Origin: Colocasia esculenta
Taxonomy: Eukaryota; Streptophyta; Magnoliopsida; Alismatales; Araceae
Direction of reading: 5' to 3'
Length of the DNA: 64,000 bases
NCBI GenBank assembly: GCA_014218235.1
Contig: JACBKR010000781.1
Location: 558,001-622,000 of the forward strand
Shown here: positions 58,601 to 64,000 of the stretch, in pieces
Numbering within the stretch: the stretch's first letter is position 1
Layout of the letters: each line of letters starts with the position of its first letter
Notes under the pieces: model-generated
Told to the model about the DNA's origin: nothing
Databases searched by the model: none
What the model saw: the letters and a program-made list of their open reading frames with translations, nothing else
Translations under genes and position numbers: made by a program

Positions 58601-59943
58601 CGGCATTCACATCTACGTGTGAATTTCTTTGCTTTTGGACAAGTGGTTCCATGTAAATGCAACACCACAGGGAGACATAAGAGTACACTGAGGACCTAAG
58701 ACGATATCATCAAACTTGGAAGAGAAAATTTTAATACTCTCTAAAGAGGACCATAAAAATAATGTAAATTGTTTGATAAATAATTTTATTAGTTAAAAAT
58801 TTGATGATTTTTTTTCTCTTTCTTTCAATTAATAAAATTACTTATCAAACAATCAACATCATATTTATTATCTTTTTTGAAAGGCACTAAATATTTCTCA
58901 GGCCTTCCAAAATTCTGTATGTAATTACTCCTTAAATATGACAACATTACGCACCGAGACGCCAGTTTTCTAGTTGGTGTTTTACACTGCTTTCTTCACG
59001 AAAATGTGAATAAGCTTATTCACCTTGTTTATACACCGGGCACATGTAGTTCCAAAATTACAAAACACGAATAATTGCTTATTGGGTCAAACAAAGCTCA
59101 CAGCCAACCACCAAGTGGAAGCCTCACTCCCATTAATATTGTGGCATATGCAGTAGCAGAGGCCTACCTATGAACATTACCACAAAGTTTGTTGATATAT
59201 TTTTTGAGAAATATTCATTGCAAGACCCTATCTTATTTTAAGGATAAGGTGGATTGCCAACAAAAAAAGGAAAAAAAAAATCTTGTTAGCTAAAAGAGAA
59301 GGGGGTGGGTGGGCAGATTCTTATCAATTATTCTCAACTAATCAGATTACTTTCTTGAAACCCATTTTATCGCTATTTTTAGCTTTCACAAAAATGTTTC
59401 AGAAACATGAGGTTATTAACTACCCGACATTCAATACCAAACCTATGAGATGTCATTAATATATCTGTTAATAAACATCTGATATATAGCAGTTCCTCAC
59501 CTTAATTTAACCACAACATTAGTTTCTTGGACGCATCATCAGCTTCTCGCGCTCTTCGTTTCTTCGTCTCTCCATCCGGCATGAGCGTTTGCGAGAAACA
59601 GCGTTTCTGGAGAGACCAGGAAAAGGTTCAAGTCGTAATTATCAAGATATTATACAGCTTCTTTGTTTCTTGGTGGCTACAAGCAAAACTCAAGTCACTT
59701 TGGGGACTTCCCCGAGCATTTTAATTTTCTGGAGAGACCAGGAAAAGGTTCAAGTCCAAATTAAGCCACACGCTTCACACTTTCTCAAGAGCCGCCTTCT
59801 GACTCTGCAATAAGCCGTGGAATCAGTGTATATAACATAATCAGAGGGTCAGGGTGATCAGAGTCAATACAGCGCAAGGCCGTTTTTTTCTGGGAGAAAT
59901 TTAGAGGCTGGATTGCTCTCATACAAACCTTAAAATCTTATCA
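58601..59943. other. intergenic, 3' side of the PSKR-like gene
   Basis: AT-rich and without a recognised gene. No kinase-coding remnant was seen that could complete the truncated LRR gene. One perfect 31-bp direct repeat (59604 and 59726). Confidence 0.5.
59604..59756. repeat. perfect 31-bp direct repeat, period 122
   Basis: A 31-base block beginning TTTCTGGAGAGACCAGG occurs at 59604-59634 and 59726-59756. Its core CTGGAGAGACCAG is itself a small inverted repeat. Confidence 0.95.
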
Positions 59944-62139
59944 CTATGGGTAGTAGGTCCAGAATCTGCAAGGATCACGAGCCAAAAGAATTCCCACGAA
60001 TGTTCCTAGACCAATCCCAGTTGCCATTCCCTCAAAGAAGCTATTGTCTCTCCGCTGCCTGTTTGTCTTCTGGTGAGGAGTGTCAGATGCGCAGGGGGAG
60101 AAGTAGATGCCACACAGGCCACTGTTGCCTTCGAAACTAGAATTTGGGAAGGTAGAAAACTGCCCTCCAACAGGGATCTCACCAACTAGATCGTTGAAGG
60201 CCACACTGAACCTGGAGAGAAAACTCAATCTTGCCAGTGGAGGAGGAATGATCCCCACAAGATTATTATGGGACAAGTCCATGGTCTCCAAGTCTTTCAT
60301 GGCTGAAAGCTCGTCAGGAATAGACCCAGATAGCATGTTTTGGCTCAGATCCAGCACATGCAGCTTCTTAAGATTACCAAACTGTGGGTAAATAGACCCA
60401 ACAAGTTTATTGGTGTTGAGAAGCAAAGATGGCTTGAAGCTGTGAACTTGATTATATTGGAGTCTCGTTCCGCTCTGGCTTGTCATGCTGAAGAATGGAA
60501 AATATACAGAAGAGGACCGGGGCTGCAGAGAATTGCCGGAAATAAGTCTCTTCATCTTTGTCAAGCTCACGGGGATTTCGCCCGACAGTGAATTGTTGGA
60601 CAAATCCAAATAAAAAACAGAGTCCAGGTTCCCAAACCACAATGGGATAGTCCCCTCCAACTTGTTCCATGATAAGTCCAGAAGGTGCAGCTTGGTGCAC
60701 TGTTGCAACCAGGGGGGTATTGAACCCCATAAGCCACTGTTTGGGATTACAAGAAGCTGCAGACTTTGGAAACCTTGAATTCCATCTGATGGCATCCTCT
60801 CACCATGGAAGTTCATAGTGAGAGCCAGATTTGTAAGGTTGGGACATTGCTGCACGATGCTCAACGCGGAGGCAATATTGATCAGGGAATTATTGGAAAG
60901 TGACAGGAAAGAGAGTGAGCTGAGATTCTTGAAGCTCTCAGGCACCTCTCCAGTCAGCTTATTCCTAGCAAGATTCAAGGTCTTCAATTCCTTGCAGGCT
61001 GCTATGTTCTGAGGAATACCACCAGAAAACCGATTTGAAGCAAGATCAAGGAAGCTCAACCGACGCATGTTCTCGAATTGGAGATCAATCTCACCCTTAA
61101 GGGAATTGTTCCTCAAGTTGAGAACTTGAATTGTTGACAGAGTGGACAAGGAAGGTGGCAAGCTGTCGGCAAATCTATTTGACGCAGCAGCGAAATATTG
61201 CAACTTCTGGAGTGGCCTAAACATGTCGGGGATCCTCCCAGAGAAGCCATTGAGAGAGACATCCAGCTTTTCAAGGTTAGAGAGATTACGAATTCTGGCG
61301 CTCAGTTCGCCGGAGAGGCGGTTCTCCTGAAGGTACAGACGCTTCAGTGAAGATACTAGAAACAGATCATCCGGCAGCGCCCCCGTGAAGTTGTTCGAAT
61401 CCAGGTACAGCTCAGTTAAGGAACTGCAGTTGCTGAAGCCCGCCGGCAAGACACCGGACAACAGATTATATGAGAAGCGGACGGTCTGAATCCCGGCGGA
61501 GGCGAGGCAGATGCTGGTGTTGATGGAGCCGGAGAACTTGTTGAACCCAACATCGAACTGGGCCAGCTTGGGCGACCCCGCGAGCACAGGATGGCTGCCG
61601 TTGAAGTTGTTGAAAGAAACGTTGAAGACCCGGATCGACGGCAGGTCGGTGTCCGCCGGTATGGTGCCGGAGAACTCGTTGTAGCTCAGATCAAGGACCT
61701 CCAATTGCGGCAGCCGGAAGAGCTCACGAGGGAGGACCCCCCCGAAGGAGTTGTTGGAGAGGTTGAGAGATCTCAGATGATCCAGTCCGCCCATGGAAGC
61801 GGAGAGCTTCCCGGTGATCCTCCTGTTGCTGAGATCCAACCCGACGACTCTTCTGCCCGATTGCGACGGAGACGAGGACGAGGAATTGTCGCAGGTGATG
61901 CCCGTCCAGCCGCAGCAACTAATGGGAACAGAAGAGGAGGGAGGAGAACCATTAAATCTCCACCCCCCGATCGCCCCCGATTCCAGGCCCCTCAGGAACC
62001 CCCTCAGGGCTCTCAGGTCGGCAGGGTCGCACGACCCCTCACCCTCCTGGGAAAGCAAGACGGGAACTTGCAAGCAGAAGAGGCTCACACACACCGGCAG
62101 CAACACACAGAGACCGCCTCTCCTCCTCCCCATCCCCAT
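59944..62139 (-). CDS. phytosulfokine-receptor-like LRR ectodomain, truncated, no kinase
   Basis: Single exon, 731 residues. The ATG at 62139 directly follows an in-frame TGA. Signal peptide about 1-30, LRR cap (C37, CC75-76, C83), then about twenty plant-type LRRs. A ~40-residue island (about 532-574) contains YFPFF and RLQYNQVHSFKPSLLL just before NTNKLVG; this island is the hallmark of PSKR receptors, where it binds the peptide hormone phytosulfokine. After the closing cap (SGLCG...SPC) the chain enters a hydrophobic segment (705-720), then reads RDPCRFWTYYP and stops. Full receptors have a longer helix and a cytosolic Ser/Thr kinase, absent here. Another frame just downstream also reads hydrophobically (WLVILA), hinting at a frameshift in the helix. 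It could be a pseudogene or a secreted or loosely anchored decoy. The open ectodomain argues that the loss is recent. Confidence 0.85.
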   Translation of the reverse strand: MGMGRRRGGLCVLLPVCVSLFCLQVPVLLSQEGEGSCDPADLRALRGFLRGLESGAIGGWRFNGSPPSSSVPISCCGWTGITCDNSSSSSPSQSGRRVVGLDLSNRRITGKLSASMGGLDHLRSLNLSNNSFGGVLPRELFRLPQLEVLDLSYNEFSGTIPADTDLPSIRVFNVSFNNFNGSHPVLAGSPKLAQFDVGFNKFSGSINTSICLASAGIQTVRFSYNLLSGVLPAGFSNCSSLTELYLDSNNFTGALPDDLFLVSSLKRLYLQENRLSGELSARIRNLSNLEKLDVSLNGFSGRIPDMFRPLQKLQYFAAASNRFADSLPPSLSTLSTIQVLNLRNNSLKGEIDLQFENMRRLSFLDLASNRFSGGIPQNIAACKELKTLNLARNKLTGEVPESFKNLSSLSFLSLSNNSLINIASALSIVQQCPNLTNLALTMNFHGERMPSDGIQGFQSLQLLVIPNSGLWGSIPPWLQQCTKLHLLDLSWNKLEGTIPLWFGNLDSVFYLDLSNNSLSGEIPVSLTKMKRLISGNSLQPRSSSVYFPFFSMTSQSGTRLQYNQVHSFKPSLLLNTNKLVGSIYPQFGNLKKLHVLDLSQNMLSGSIPDELSAMKDLETMDLSHNNLVGIIPPPLARLSFLSRFSVAFNDLVGEIPVGGQFSTFPNSSFEGNSGLCGIYFSPCASDTPHQKTNRQRRDNSFFEGMATGIGLGTFVGILLARDPCRFWTYYP

Positions 62140-62142
62140 TCA

Positions 62143-64000
62143 AGGCACGAACAGAAGACAGAGAAAGAGAGAGCGGAATTGGAGCTAACGCGGCGGGCCC
62201 AAGACCTCAGGGAAAAAGAGCAGGAGCACTTCCTCTCAGGAGTGGGATGCTATGGTGCTCTGAACTGGAGGGGAGGCAACGGTCGACCAGGCAGGATGCT
62301 GGAAGAAGAAGAGCAACGTGTTGACCGGAGAGGTTTCTTCCGCGTTGACTCTTTAGTGGTCTTTTTTTTTTGTTTATAACGTGGCTTTGTAGGTTAAAAG
62401 ATTGTTATCGGTGAACTTCAAAAATTTACACACTTCGAGTATTATATGTAAATTAAGTAAGTCCCCTAAAAATCGAACTCGAGATTTCTTACTTTTAAAC
62501 AAGAGTTTTAACCGATCAACTCAACTGGAGTCCTCCTCTTTAATGGTCTTATTCTTATGAAATATATATTCTCTATGTCTTACCTACCAAAAAATATTTT
62601 TTTATACATATACTCTTATTAAAAGATTACTGTGTGAGAATCACGTCTAAATTTGTATTTGTTTGTCCTATATAGATACAAAACATTTTCATAGATTTCG
62701 ACGGGAAGTCTATATATATATCGTGTATAGTTCATGATGCCGGATCGGGGCAGCAAAGGGGTATCGTACCATGTTAGAGAGAAGATGAGTTTTCGGTAGG
62801 ACTAATTCGATCCTCTTAATTTATTTATTTATTTATTTTTTAAATATATCGACCTAATCGAAATATACTGGTGCTATATATTTTGATCTGTATTATATCA
62901 GTAAAAACTCAACAAAGAACAGTCCCATGATACAACTAGATCCATATGCTTTATATTAAGGATATGATGTCTATTATATCTATGAATATTAATATGACGA
63001 TGATAGTTCGTACATGTAGATTTTGATTATTTTATCGCCAAATGAAAACACTATATGTAATCATCTTTAATTATTATTATGTGGCATATGAATTATTTGG
63101 AATGATTTTCAAAAGTAAAAATAAGACAGTGAATTATTTTTGTAGATGTAGAAATTGAGGAGCGATGAATATGATGAAATGAGAATGACATTTAATTTGT
63201 AAGAAATGATGATTACATCTTCAATATATTTGTGTATGTGTAAGAGATAATTTTGATATGTTTGTATATAATGTTTGATGAATATTAGATGCTCATGTTG
63301 GGTTGGTATGGATAGTTAAATTAAGTTTCTTATATTTTTCAACATCTCTATACGATGTTCTTATATTTTAGGATAAATTAATTAAGAGTCTTTGACTATA
63401 ATAGAGAGGTCCTTACTGTAACATAGTTTAACATATACTGTAACAGATGATAACACTTACTATAATGAGTTACAGTTCTGTCTAGGACTAGAAAATAAAT
63501 CAAACATTTAATACGGACTCTTAATTAATTTATCTTATATTTTATTTATTTATTTTTAAATTTACTCAATTTAGATATTAATCTTATCATAAATAAAAAA
63601 ATATTAAAGAGACTTCTTTCTCACCATAATGATATGGTACCCTACTATATCACATAGAATATAATAAGATCAATCTCCATGGTACGGAAAACCTTGGCGC
63701 GTAAATAACTACTGTACCCTTATAATAACTTGGGATGGTTTTTTTTTTTTTTTAAGATTTTGAGTTCCACATGGCTTGCGAATGTTGAAATCTGCACGTG
63801 TGAGAAATTGACGGAGGAAAAAGCGCAATCTGGCAAAGAGCCTCGGGAGAGAGCTGGTTGATCCATCAACCTCCAAGCTGCTGCGCTTCTCGCCGGGACA
63901 GCCTGACGGCTGACTGCAGGTTTGAAAGACTGCAACTTACGCCGGAGAGAGGTGACCTAGGAGAGGGCTGGCCTGATCCAACTGCAGGTTGGAAAAAATT
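62143..64000. other. 5' flank of the PSKR-like gene, then AT-rich intergenic DNA
   Basis: Up to about 62380 is probable promoter and leader of the minus-strand LRR gene (GA-rich, no certain TATA box). Beyond it I see no gene. Confidence 0.5.

Noticed and set aside
61591..62379. 262-codon plus-strand frame opposite the PSKR-like gene
   Set aside because: Antisense shadow of GC-rich coding DNA with no domain.
62455..62530. tRNA-like A and B boxes on the minus strand (possible SINE)
   Set aside because: The B box (GAGTTCGATTT) and A box are too degenerate, and no poly-A end or target duplication was found.

Overview
This is nuclear DNA of a flowering plant. The evidence is spliced genes with GT-AG introns, a plant O-fucosyltransferase gene, phytosulfokine-receptor-like LRR genes, plant Ty3 retrotransposons primed by initiator-Met tRNA, and hAT and Mutator miniature elements. 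The host genes have very GC-rich 5' ends in an AT-rich background, which suggests a monocot, probably not a grass (inference). Layout: 1-1511 holds short exon-like fragments, including an orphan membrane-segment exon of a glutamate-receptor-like gene. 1512-9520 is intergenic, with microsatellites, small tandem duplications and a Mutator-type miniature element. 9521-28291 is a Ty3 element on the minus strand (called R1 here) with 5-bp target duplications ACAAG. A second minus-strand Ty3-related element, R2 (15418-25144, target duplications CTCTA), is inserted in its gag gene. 29047-30918 (-) is an LRR receptor-like protein gene. 31122-31586 is a hAT-type element. 32943-48465 is a three-layer nest. 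The oldest layer is a Tat/Retand-like remnant (R5, +). It holds a solo LTR in minus orientation (R4, target duplications TAACC), which in turn holds a Ty3 element on the plus strand (R3, target duplications CTTTT). 50616-56521 (+) is a three-exon O-fucosyltransferase-family gene whose 4-kb first intron carries two hAT-type miniature elements. 57470-58593 is a probable degraded hAT-like element. 59944-62139 (-) is a phytosulfokine-receptor-like ectodomain that stops inside its membrane segment and has no kinase. The host genes do not form a pathway; they are ordinary single genes among transposons. The two LRR genes share one orientation, have the PSKR-type island in the LRR array, and both lack a kinase. 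R1 and R3 encode gag, protease, reverse transcriptase, RNase H, integrase and a chromodomain-like tail, all interrupted by stops and frameshifts. R2 keeps only gag between 4.2-kb LTRs and could only have moved with proteins from another element; R3 has the most similar gag, PBS and PPT. The most unusual structure is inside the LTRs. R2 and R3 carry a degenerate tandem array with a period of 168 bp just downstream of a conserved splice-donor-like site, and R4 carries a related, less regular version. A splice-acceptor-like site lies near the LTR ends of R1, R2 and R3. All four LTR families also contain a GC-rich island studded with TCGCGA. Together these suggest a long intron in the LTR leader of this retrotransposon group. 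No CRISPR array, rRNA or complete tRNA gene was seen.
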